Below are positions 34,917-43,440 of a stretch of DNA of 64,000 nucleotides, piece after piece. Below the pieces are notes generated by a model. The model saw only the letters and a program-made list of their open reading frames with translations. It searched no databases and had not been told where the DNA came from. Numbering within the stretch: the first letter of the stretch is position 1; each line of letters begins with the position of its first letter. This stretch comes from Pontiella sulfatireligans (GTDB lineage Bacteria; Verrucomicrobiota; Kiritimatiellia; Kiritimatiellales; Pontiellaceae). The stretch spans positions 1,798,001-1,862,000 of the forward strand of contig NZ_CAAHFH010000002.1 in NCBI RefSeq assembly GCF_900890705.1. Direction: 5' to 3'. The position numbers and the translations under genes are program-made.

Positions 34917-36064
34917 TTTAGGTGCTTCATAAAGCGATTAATCGCTTCCGTATTGGCTTCGCTGATATGCCGAACCAACGTCATGTACGGAGTTCCGTCC
35001 TCGCGCAGCATGCCTTGTTTGAGCACGTCGCGATGTTCCGCAAAGCGGTCAATATATTGACACCGCTGATAACCGATAATGTAGGATTTATCGAATGCGT
35101 CCCTTAAATACCGGGCATAGGCCTGCCCAGCGGCCTCCTCGTTTTCCATCTGCTGCCACATGGTCTTTGAATATTCCGGCGTCGGGAAGCTGCACTGATG
35201 GTCGCACAGCAGGATCGGTTTTTTGAACCTGGCATGCAATCGGTCGAAAAAGTCGCCGTTGAACTCCGCCCCGCCCGGCTGGATCGACAGGACATCGATA
35301 TAGGGCAACGCCTCCTCGACCACGCAATTGGGATGGTCGTTTATCAGATAACGCTCGCCAAAGATGAGCGCATCGGGATGCCGCCGCCGCGTCTCTTCGC
35401 CAAGCACCTTGTAGAGCTCACGCGCGATCAGCCGCAGGAAGTCTTCATCCAGGGTTCCTCCCTCTTTCAGGAATTGTTCGTACCGCATTTTTCCCGGTGC
35501 ATCGGCGGGCATTTCACGCAGGGTCGACACCCAGTCGGTTCCGCGTTTTTTACGCGCCCGCTCCAGATCCCACTGCGGCGTATCCGTCCAGTAGTAGCCG
35601 ATCAGGTTGGGGTTGCCCAGCTGTTTGCCCACTTCATAACCAATCACGTTTCTTATCTCTTCCTGAACCGCCGGATCGAAAATATCCGGGTAGTAAAATT
35701 CTGAGTCGGGCATGTAGTTCGCATTCTTCGTAAGGTACATCGGAGCCAGATAGGGCATCATCCGGGTCAACGGTGCCGGAGAACCGTAGCCCGCTGTATT
35801 GAAGCCCCATGATGTAAGATTCTTGAAGACCGCGTCACATTCCTTCTCCCGGTCGCCGGAAAAGGAATGGGGGAAAATATTTTGAACATGATTCACGCCC
35901 AATGAAAGAAACGGCTTGCCAGCCGGATCCATCAGGCAATCCCTGCCATTATTTTTTTCAAGATGGAATAGGCCTGCAGCGTTCCCTTTCAGCCCGGCCC
36001 CGCGTGCATCCATCGAAGACGCTAGGCATGCACACATGATACAACTCCATATTATTTTCGACAT
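34913..36064 (-). CDS. Exported TIM-barrel-like glycoside hydrolase candidate
   Basis: 383 residues with a signal peptide (SCIMCACLASSMDARGA). The body (PFLSLGVNHVQN, WGFNTAGYGSPAPL, LIGYYWTDTPQWD, DALIFGERYLIND, KPILLCDHQCSF) has the rhythm of a GH clan A-type barrel, distantly like GH50/GH86-type agarases or GH5-like proteins, with GER as a possible acid site. I cannot assign a family. AAGGAG supports the start. It couples to the GH30 fusion through an ATGA overlap, so it probably acts on the same polysaccharide. Confidence 0.6.
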   Translation of the reverse strand: MSKIIWSCIMCACLASSMDARGAGLKGNAAGLFHLEKNNGRDCLMDPAGKPFLSLGVNHVQNIFPHSFSGDREKECDAVFKNLTSWGFNTAGYGSPAPLTRMMPYLAPMYLTKNANYMPDSEFYYPDIFDPAVQEEIRNVIGYEVGKQLGNPNLIGYYWTDTPQWDLERARKKRGTDWVSTLREMPADAPGKMRYEQFLKEGGTLDEDFLRLIARELYKVLGEETRRRHPDALIFGERYLINDHPNCVVEEALPYIDVLSIQPGGAEFNGDFFDRLHARFKKPILLCDHQCSFPTPEYSKTMWQQMENEEAAGQAYARYLRDAFDKSYIIGYQRCQYIDRFAEHRDVLKQGMLREDGTPYMTLVRHISEANTEAINRFMKHLK

Positions 36065-36080
36065 CGAAAATCTCCTTCTC

Positions 36081-37547
36081 CTATAACTCTACCGGCCCCG
36101 GATGGTTGATCTCGGTGGCGTTTGCTGCGGCACCGGGCATTTCGGCGTGGGGGTTTTTGTTTTTGAATTTTCCCGCAGGGATGATTTTTCCATCCTCGAT
36201 CCGCGGCGGGCTGTGGCGATGGGGCGTGGGATTTTTAGGAATCGTGTCGCCGGTCTGCTCCGTCCACTGATCGATCAATCCGCGCGCCTTTTTCAACGCT
36301 CCCGCGTATTCCGGATTATCGGCCAAGTTGGTAAGCTGGTTCGGATCCTTGCTTAGTTTGAACAACTCCTCTTCTGGGCAGGGATTCGCGAAGATCTGCT
36401 GCTGCTCAGGCGTTGTCTTCCCCGCGGCATGCGCCTTCCACAACTCCTCTCCCGCAGGATACTTGGTGTCGGATTCATACGTAAGGTTGGGCTGGTTCGG
36501 ATAGTTGTTCCGGATATAGACAAAGTCGCCGAAGCGCACCATGCGCTCATGGTTTTTATAGACATGCCAGTTGTGCTCCGAAAACACCAGCTGCCGCGTT
36601 TCGGTCGCCGGGTTGTTCAAAATGGGAAGAAAGCTCTGACCCTGGATGCAGGCTGGCTTTTCAATACCCGCCAACTCCAGACAGGTGGCGCTCAGGTCGA
36701 TGGAACTGATCAGGCTATCAGTCATCGCCGGGGTTTTTATAATGCGGGGGTAATGAACCACCCAGGGCGTTTTGATGCCGGTGTCATACAGGCGCGACTT
36801 GCAGCGCGGAAAAGGACGGCCGTTGTCGGCCGCCACCACAATCAGCGTATTGTCCAGCACTCCCTGCCGTTCCAGTTCAGCCGTCACCAGCCCGATATAG
36901 TGATCGTAGCGGCTTACCTCGTGGTAGTAGCTGGCCAGGTCCTCGCGCGTCACCGGGGTGTCGACCATATAGGGAGGGATGATCACATCCTCCGGGTTGT
37001 ATACCGGGGCTTGTTCACTTTCCTGCCAACCGCGGTGTGCGTCGATGGAAGAAAACCAGAAGAAAAACGGTTGGTCCTTGGGACGGTTTTTCAGATGCCC
37101 CACCCAATCCTCCTCCTTGCCCGGGCCTCCGCCCTTGGTGATTTGATCAAAGGCGCGGTCCGTGTTTCCAAACATGTGGTTTTTGCCCGACAGCACCGTG
37201 TAGTAGCCCGCCTCTCTCAGAAGCTCGGGAAATCGGATTTGCGCGTCGGGTAGCTTGACATGGAGTTCCGGCGCGCCGGTGTTATGGGGGTAGCGTCCCG
37301 TGATAATGCTGCATCGGCTGGGACTACAGCTACTGGTTGTCAGATAGGCGTTGTCAAAACGCATACCGCTCGCCGCCAACGCATCCACATTCGGTGTCTT
37401 AAGCGTCGGATGGCCGTAGCAACCGAAATCCTCCTGCGACACATCGTCAGCAATGAAAAATACGATATTGGGCCGTTCTTCAGCCGCGGCACTCGCGCCC
37501 CACGCTAACAGCAAACCCATACTAGAGATGAAAATATTTTTGTTCAT
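36081..37547 (-). CDS. Exported sulfatase (heparan N-sulfatase-like branch)
   Basis: 488 residues. Signal peptide (to ~21), RPNIVFFIADDVSQED, formylglycine site SCSPSRCSIITGRYP (Cys74), and VVAADNGRPFPRCKS with the second metal site. It belongs to the sulfamidase-like group, whose marine members are usually polysaccharide O-sulfatases. The tail is Pro/Lys-rich. GAGGAG supports the start. It sits 16 bp from the TIM-barrel gene and 22 bp after the PhoD-like gene, in one operon. Confidence 0.92.
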   Translation of the reverse strand: MNKNIFISSMGLLLAWGASAAAEERPNIVFFIADDVSQEDFGCYGHPTLKTPNVDALAASGMRFDNAYLTTSSCSPSRCSIITGRYPHNTGAPELHVKLPDAQIRFPELLREAGYYTVLSGKNHMFGNTDRAFDQITKGGGPGKEEDWVGHLKNRPKDQPFFFWFSSIDAHRGWQESEQAPVYNPEDVIIPPYMVDTPVTREDLASYYHEVSRYDHYIGLVTAELERQGVLDNTLIVVAADNGRPFPRCKSRLYDTGIKTPWVVHYPRIIKTPAMTDSLISSIDLSATCLELAGIEKPACIQGQSFLPILNNPATETRQLVFSEHNWHVYKNHERMVRFGDFVYIRNNYPNQPNLTYESDTKYPAGEELWKAHAAGKTTPEQQQIFANPCPEEELFKLSKDPNQLTNLADNPEYAGALKKARGLIDQWTEQTGDTIPKNPTPHRHSPPRIEDGKIIPAGKFKNKNPHAEMPGAAANATEINHPGPVEL

Positions 37548-37569
37548 TCGGCAGCTCCTCTTCAGTCGT

Positions 37570-39066
37570 TCAGCCCGGCGTCAGTTGCGAACGGGTGAGT
37601 TTGGTTGTATAAATTTCCGTCTCGTTCTCATCCAGCAGTCTGAAGGTGACCGTCGGATCGGCAACCGTTGTATTGAACTCAAACTCACTGAACGCGTATT
37701 TATAGGAGATTCCGTAGAGCTGGGTTTCCCATGCTGGATCCGTTGCCGCCAGTCCGCCCCGCCCGCCGCAGCAGGCGCCTTCAAACTCGTAAAACTTAAA
37801 TCCGCCGGAGCGCGGAATGGTGAAGCCGCGCGCGCCATGCCGATCGCCGGAAATCATCAGCACGCCGGCGATCTTATGTTCCTCGATAAAGCGGAACAGT
37901 TCTTCCCGACCTTCGGGATCATATTTTCCCCACGAATCTTTTCCCCCGGAGACATAATCAGAGAACATCGTTCCACACGAAAGGATGATAAAGGGCGCCG
38001 TACAAGCCAGCAGCTTTTCCTTCAGCCACGCCATCTGTTCCTTCCCGAGAAACGAATCCCGGCCTTTTGCATGATCACGGAAATAGCGGTTATCGAGCAT
38101 AATCACATCCGCTGGCCCAATCCGCCGGTGCAGGAACAGTCCTTCGCTTCCGTTGCCATATTCCGGGTTCACCCAAGATTCACGGAAAACCTGCAACGTC
38201 CGCTGTCGATCTTCGGCCGAAAACTTTTTCATCACTCCCGACACATCGTTGGCGGCATAATCGTGATCATCCCAGGTTACATACACGGGCATTTCCGAGG
38301 CAAAGTTTTGCCAACGCGGTCGGAGATCTCGCAGCAAAACATCATGACGCTGCAATCCGGCATGCCCCAGACGATCCTGCACCGCGACATCGCCGATCAT
38401 CAGCATCGCCAGCGGCTTGCGGGCGCGGATGGTATCCAAATGCGCATGACCGAGACCCCAGCGATGCCAGCAGCTTCCGAATGCAATACGCGAATTGGGG
38501 TGCTGTTCGGGCACGGTACGAATGCACTGCGCGCCAATCGATGCAACCGGATTCCCATCGATCAGAATCTGATACCGATTCTCCGTTCCCGGCTTCAGTC
38601 CGCTCACCGCCACCACCGCCGTCAAATCGGTTGTGGCCGAGCTGGCCACCGGACCCAATGTTTGGCCGCCCACCCGCACGCTGACCTGCGCGGGCCGCAA
38701 CGTGCGCACCCAAACTGACGCGCCTGTTTCAGAAATATTGCCCAGCATCGGGCCGCCCAACAGCGACAGTCCGGCCTCCGCACATAATGCTTGGAAGGGT
38801 GAATGGGACAGCAAATCGGCAAACGAAGCCTGCGGATCTGCTTCCAGCACCGCGTAGGCCTGTTTCAACATTTCAATACGCACAGGCGCCTGCTTTTGGT
38901 ACAAGCTGAAAATCTCGAGACTGGTCGCCAGACCGCCAGCTTTCATCCGTATATGCCCGTACGGATCGGCCCGTCCTTTTTTCTTACTCTTTTTCGCAGC
39001 GAACGACCCGACCGGAGCGGCCAGTGCGAACCATCCGGCTGATTGAATAAAGTGACGTCGTCTCAT
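37570..39066 (-). CDS. Tat-exported PhoD-like phosphatase
   Basis: About 498 residues starting at ATG 39066, which overlaps the upstream sulfatase stop by ATGA. The signal begins MRRRHFIQSAGWFALAAP, a twin-arginine type. The catalytic part follows the PhoD metallophosphatase plan: FGSCWHRWG, LMIGDVAVQD, VYVTWDDHDYAANDV, MLDNRYFRD and ISGDRHGARGF. PhoD enzymes are Ca/Fe phosphodiesterases or phosphomonoesterases. Its place among sulfatases suggests removal of phosphate or a related ester from the same polymer, or a sulfatase-like side activity, but this is inference. Confidence 0.85.
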   Translation of the reverse strand: MRRRHFIQSAGWFALAAPVGSFAAKKSKKKGRADPYGHIRMKAGGLATSLEIFSLYQKQAPVRIEMLKQAYAVLEADPQASFADLLSHSPFQALCAEAGLSLLGGPMLGNISETGASVWVRTLRPAQVSVRVGGQTLGPVASSATTDLTAVVAVSGLKPGTENRYQILIDGNPVASIGAQCIRTVPEQHPNSRIAFGSCWHRWGLGHAHLDTIRARKPLAMLMIGDVAVQDRLGHAGLQRHDVLLRDLRPRWQNFASEMPVYVTWDDHDYAANDVSGVMKKFSAEDRQRTLQVFRESWVNPEYGNGSEGLFLHRRIGPADVIMLDNRYFRDHAKGRDSFLGKEQMAWLKEKLLACTAPFIILSCGTMFSDYVSGGKDSWGKYDPEGREELFRFIEEHKIAGVLMISGDRHGARGFTIPRSGGFKFYEFEGACCGGRGGLAATDPAWETQLYGISYKYAFSEFEFNTTVADPTVTFRLLDENETEIYTTKLTRSQLTPG

Positions 39067-40649
39067 GATTTCTTTTCCTTTTTCTTCGACTTGCTCTTTT
39101 TTTGATTCTTTGCAGGTTTCACGCCGACAGACGTTGACCACGCATCATAAAGACCGCGCAGCTCGGCAAAGGTTTCGGGGAATTGTGCTTTCAAGTCGGT
39201 GGTTTCATTACGATCGATTTCCATATTGTACAGTGCCCATTCAGAACCTTTAGCGACCGCTTTCCATTTTCCGCGCCGAACGGCCTTACCCGCTTTCCAC
39301 TGCCAGAAAATGGGCTTCACCCGATCCGTAGCTTCCGCTCCCAGCAAGGCCGGCAGAAAGCTCTCGCCTTGCATGGGCGTGATTTTCTGGTCGCGGAATT
39401 CCGAGGGATAGGTCGCACCGGCTAATTCAGCCAGCGTAGGCATGACATCGATAAAATGGAGCGGACGGTGATCAATCGAGCCATGGTTTTTAATTTTTCC
39501 CGGCCAATAGGCGATAAATGGAGTGCAGATGCCGCCTTCATAGCTGTCGTTCTTATAGAAACGGAAAGGCGTATTGCTGACGTTTGCCCAGTTTTTGCCC
39601 AGCGATGCCCAGTAAGACATGGAACCGATTGGCCCGGTTCCACCGACCCCTTTCTCGGCGAATACCGGGGAACTTCCATTGTCGGACGCGAAAAGAATCA
39701 AGGTATTGTCGAGTTCTCCCAGTGCTTCGAGCTGGACGAGCAGTTTGCCAATATTCTGATCCACGCAATCAATCATCGCCGCATAGACCTCCATACGTTC
39801 CTCTTCCTTTTTCCGCTCATCATTCGAAAGAGAATCCCAGCCACTGAAGGTCGGGTCGGAGAGTTTCATCGCCGGATCAGCCAGCCCCAGTTCCACCATC
39901 TTTTCATAGCGAGCGGTTCGAATGGCCTCATAACCGGCGCTGTATTTTCCGCGGTATTTCGCGATGTCCCGCGGCCAGGCCTGCAGCGGATCGTGCGGTG
40001 CGGTGTAGGCAAGGTAGAGGAAGAAGGGTTTCTCCTCTCTCTTGTATTCTTCGAGATAGGAGATCGCGTATTTCGTAAAGTAGTCGGTCGAGTAAAAATC
40101 CTTTTCCGGCGGGGTGTACGGAGTGAAGGTTTGATCATCAATACACCACGCACGCTGGCCGGGATTTTTCTGCGCGGGCTGTGGCTCACCGGGGCGCGGA
40201 TGGCCGGGATTAAAATGATTACTGGCGCCGTCCCGCAAACCGAACCAGCGTTCGAAACCCTTCTCATAGAGACTCTGCTCGCTATGATGTTTTCCTGCGG
40301 CCAATGTTCGATAGCCCGCCGAACGCAGGACATCGCCCAGCGTAACCGCATCGCGGATGCCGCTGAATTTAGTGTGCATGCCGCACTGCTGGGCATACAC
40401 CCCGGTCAGCAGACAAGCACGCGATGGATAACATTTTGAGGTATTGTGCATCTGGGAAAAACGCATCCCCCGCTCCGCCAAATGGTCGAGGTTCGGCGTA
40501 TTGATCTCTCCGCCGTAACACCCGATATCGGAATAACCCATATCGTCGACCAGAATGAAAATAATATTAGGGCGCGGGTCGCCCCGCGTCGCATGCACCG
40601 TAAATAACGCGAGGAGTCCCGCCACCAAAATGAACTTATACTGTTTCAT
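39063..40649 (-). CDS. Exported arylsulfatase with basic tail
   Basis: 528 residues. Signal peptide (AGLLALFTVHA), NIIFILVDDMGYSDIGCYGG, formylglycine site CYPSRACLLTG (Cys73), AAGKHH, and FASDNGSSPVF with the second metal site. It belongs to the arylsulfatase branch, usually Ca-dependent. The C-terminus is very Lys-rich (KKSKSKKKEKKS), perhaps for binding an anionic polymer. It starts 30 bp after the GH115 stop with AAGGTAG and overlaps the PhoD-like gene by ATGA. Confidence 0.92.
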   Translation of the reverse strand: MKQYKFILVAGLLALFTVHATRGDPRPNIIFILVDDMGYSDIGCYGGEINTPNLDHLAERGMRFSQMHNTSKCYPSRACLLTGVYAQQCGMHTKFSGIRDAVTLGDVLRSAGYRTLAAGKHHSEQSLYEKGFERWFGLRDGASNHFNPGHPRPGEPQPAQKNPGQRAWCIDDQTFTPYTPPEKDFYSTDYFTKYAISYLEEYKREEKPFFLYLAYTAPHDPLQAWPRDIAKYRGKYSAGYEAIRTARYEKMVELGLADPAMKLSDPTFSGWDSLSNDERKKEEERMEVYAAMIDCVDQNIGKLLVQLEALGELDNTLILFASDNGSSPVFAEKGVGGTGPIGSMSYWASLGKNWANVSNTPFRFYKNDSYEGGICTPFIAYWPGKIKNHGSIDHRPLHFIDVMPTLAELAGATYPSEFRDQKITPMQGESFLPALLGAEATDRVKPIFWQWKAGKAVRRGKWKAVAKGSEWALYNMEIDRNETTDLKAQFPETFAELRGLYDAWSTSVGVKPAKNQKKSKSKKKEKKS

Positions 40650-40679
40650 GTTAATCTACCTTTTAATCAGGGTTGTCCT

Positions 40680-43358
40680 TTAAGACGCAGGCGTTTCTGT
40701 TTGAATTGATTCAATAATCATTTTTTCCAAAACAACATTGTCGTCTATTCGGAAAATCTTCAGCACGTGTTCTCCCGGGCTGATGCCTACAAATCTGACA
40801 TCGATCGTATGCTTGTTGTTAACCACTGCTTTAGCCCAGGCTTTTTCCTCTGCTGTATGCTGACCAGCCCCCGTTGCATGTAAATCAAAGTTGAGGATTT
40901 GCACGGGCTCATCGTCTATCGTCACAGCCAAACGCATACCGCCCTGGCCTATTGTGTCCAGTGTCGGGCTCAGCTCTAGGGTGACGTTTGCACTACCGTA
41001 AAAGGGTTGCTCTATTTTATACGTCAGAGCAACGTTGTCGCTGACACGGGTTGCTGCTTTGCCCTGTGGCAGGGCCACCACGGCGGCGCTGGATTGCCCC
41101 AAATGCTCTACTCGGGTCCAAGTTAATCCATTGTTATTGTGCGCGTTGCTGAACTCGCCTGCATTGATTATTTGAATATGGACTGGTTGGGGCATCTCCA
41201 CAAAGCTCACTGCGATGTCATTTTTTACGCCATCTACTTTAGATACCGGGGGCATAATCTGCTGTTCGGGATGCCTCCACGTGACGTAGCTCATATGTAT
41301 CTGATTAATCATGCCATCCCATTTGCCATCGTTAATCTGATGATACTGATCCGTCAGCTCCGCATCGCGCTGAAAGTTGCGCGTTACGATCTGTTGAAAG
41401 TGATTAGCGCGGGCGTCCCCTTCTTCGGCCAGTACTTTATTCCAGGCCGCTGCGAAATACATTTCGTACAGGTTACTCATCGCGGAAATCGGCCATTCGA
41501 CGAGTTGGAAAAATGCAGCGTAGTGCTCTTCACCTATCTTCGCTTTCACGCGTATCATGTCACGTTGTAGCTGTCGCCATTTTTTTACATGTTGGTAGAA
41601 CGGACCCCCTTTAAGGCTTGGTAGACCGATGCTCCCGATGGCGAAGGTATTCTGGTTCAGCAGCTCAGGTTTACGCGTTGCTGCGTAGGTACCATAACGT
41701 TGAATTAACCCGGCGATCTCAAGGGCCAGTTCACGGCCAAACGTTTGTTCCGCAAAACCGGTCGCGTATTGTGCCAACGCCTGAGTATCCATCGCTTCAG
41801 GATCCCATGCCATGGTAAGAAAGAAGTCGATAGGGTACTCAATGGGCTTGAGATCACCTACGTTAACCACCCACAAATCTCTCGCGCCACGTTGATAGGA
41901 CAAGTCCATTTGCTGCCAGACCTTGCCAATTTGAATGGTGTTGTTCCATTTGTAATTTCGAGGTACTCCTACGTAATCAAAGTGATAGTAAACGCCAAAG
42001 CCCCCTTCTCGATCCAACTCTTTTGTGGGCAATCGGCGTACCAGCCCCCAGTTATCGTCGGCGAACAACAAGGTAACGTCATCAGGCACCGTCATGCCTT
42101 TTTCGTAGTAGTCTAATACTTCTTTGTACAGCGCCCATACCTGGGGCGTAGCATCAGCCGGAGCGTCCGTCACATCCGCAATAATGTCTCTTTGATCGCT
42201 GACGATTTTTTCCAATAAATCGATCGCAGTACCTTCTGACATCGGCTCGTCGCCATCCCCTCTCATCCCAACCGTGACGAGTGATTCATAGGACGATCCA
42301 TTGCCTTTAGACATCATGCGCTCGATGCCGGCACGCCAAAACGTTTTAATATTTTCGCTATTCGTTTCGTAATCCCACTCACCAACCCCAATGCATGGAT
42401 TGCGTGTTTTTCGACGCCACTCTGCGTGGGCTCGCGCCATTGGCTCGTGATGGGACGTGCCCATAACAATCCCCATGTTATCGGCTAACGCAGTATTCTT
42501 TGGATCATCCAAATGAAACGACTTGCCCCACATAGCAGGCCAAATGTAGTTCCCTTTCAAGCGCAGTATCAAATCGAACACCCGTTCATACATCCCCGAA
42601 TTAACACCACCGAACTTCTTCTCAGCCCAGCCCTTTAATGCCGGATCTTCGTCATTAATGAAAATGCCGCGATAGCGCACTTTGGGTTGATCCGTCACGC
42701 TGCCTGCAGTAACAAATACATTTTTATGCTGCACAGTAGGGACATCAGCAAACCAATACCAAGGGGACACACCCATTTGTTCGGAAAGATCAAAGGCGCC
42801 ATAAATTGCACCGCGACGATCAGCGCCCACAATCACCAACACATGCTCAACATCTGGCCATGGCTTTTCAACAACGGCTACTTGAAAAGCTTCCCATTCA
42901 CCTTTAATGGTGGAGATGTCTACCTTTCCTTGTGAAACAAGATCGTCAATGAGCGGGTGGTTGCCCAGAACACCCATTAAAACGGCTGGGTGTTTAAGGG
43001 TATCGCCGGCTTCAATAATGCGGGTCGCAGAACCGCCTATTTTATATAAATCTTCGGCGAAAGCTGTTGCGCCCCGTTTTACAGCCGGATCAGCGCTCTC
43101 AGAAATGACGATGGGCAGCGGTTGGCCATTGTTGATAAGAGGCATGCCGCTCTTACCTTCAAAGCAAACCGACGCGGGTGGTTCACTGGCAAATACGCCA
43201 GATGATGAGATCACACACACAAACAATGCAGTTTGTATGATTGCCCGCAGGGTGAGTTTTCGGCTAGCCGTTGCGATGACCTGCCGAGCAGTCAACAACA
43301 TCTCTGCCTCCCGCAGCATTCCGATGATCTGTTCTGTAGTGTATTTCTTAATTGTCAT
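40680..43358 (-). CDS. GH115 xylan alpha-glucuronidase with IS3-derived N-terminus
   Basis: 892 residues. The body (~60-890) matches GH115: GRRGAIYGAFDLSEQMGVSPWYWFADVP-type blocks, YRGIFINDEDPALKGW, GNYIWPAMWGKSF, TVGMRGDGDEPM, LLFADDNWGLVRRLP, GGFGVYYHFDYVGVPRNYKW and TMAWDPEAMD. GH115 removes GlcA or 4-O-methyl-GlcA from glucuronoxylan. The signal peptide (IIQTALFVCVISSSGVFA) is at residues ~39-57, not at the start. The first ~34 residues (YTTEQIIGMLREAEMLL) are the beginning of an IS3 OrfA transposase; see the relic entry. Base composition looks lower in G+C than neighbours, suggesting recent acquisition. The 30-bp gap to the next gene suggests cotranscription. Confidence 0.92.
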   Translation of the reverse strand: MTIKKYTTEQIIGMLREAEMLLTARQVIATASRKLTLRAIIQTALFVCVISSSGVFASEPPASVCFEGKSGMPLINNGQPLPIVISESADPAVKRGATAFAEDLYKIGGSATRIIEAGDTLKHPAVLMGVLGNHPLIDDLVSQGKVDISTIKGEWEAFQVAVVEKPWPDVEHVLVIVGADRRGAIYGAFDLSEQMGVSPWYWFADVPTVQHKNVFVTAGSVTDQPKVRYRGIFINDEDPALKGWAEKKFGGVNSGMYERVFDLILRLKGNYIWPAMWGKSFHLDDPKNTALADNMGIVMGTSHHEPMARAHAEWRRKTRNPCIGVGEWDYETNSENIKTFWRAGIERMMSKGNGSSYESLVTVGMRGDGDEPMSEGTAIDLLEKIVSDQRDIIADVTDAPADATPQVWALYKEVLDYYEKGMTVPDDVTLLFADDNWGLVRRLPTKELDREGGFGVYYHFDYVGVPRNYKWNNTIQIGKVWQQMDLSYQRGARDLWVVNVGDLKPIEYPIDFFLTMAWDPEAMDTQALAQYATGFAEQTFGRELALEIAGLIQRYGTYAATRKPELLNQNTFAIGSIGLPSLKGGPFYQHVKKWRQLQRDMIRVKAKIGEEHYAAFFQLVEWPISAMSNLYEMYFAAAWNKVLAEEGDARANHFQQIVTRNFQRDAELTDQYHQINDGKWDGMINQIHMSYVTWRHPEQQIMPPVSKVDGVKNDIAVSFVEMPQPVHIQIINAGEFSNAHNNNGLTWTRVEHLGQSSAAVVALPQGKAATRVSDNVALTYKIEQPFYGSANVTLELSPTLDTIGQGGMRLAVTIDDEPVQILNFDLHATGAGQHTAEEKAWAKAVVNNKHTIDVRFVGISPGEHVLKIFRIDDNVVLEKMIIESIQTETPAS

Positions 43359-43418
43359 GAGGCCGTCCTTATCCGTTTTATCCCCGCAGAATACTAACTC
43401 TGAGAGTGGGTTCGTTCA
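43257..43418 (-). mobile_element. IS3-family left-end relic fused to the GH115 gene
   Basis: The minus strand reads TGAACGAACCCACTC from 43418, like an IS3-group terminal repeat, then AAGGACGG and ATG at 43358. The first 34 codons (KKYTTEQIIGMLREAEMLL) match the conserved OrfA start. At about codon 35 the reading frame passes directly into the GH115 leader. The rest of the element is absent. The relic probably supplies the ribosome site and start codon, and perhaps the promoter, of the hybrid gene. Confidence 0.7.
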
Positions 43419-43440
43419 CTGATACGTTAATTGATTAAAG

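Noticed and set aside
34913-36064. Assignment of the TIM-barrel-like gene to a named agarase family
   Set aside because: Only loose motif rhythm matches; no family-specific catalytic pair could be fixed.
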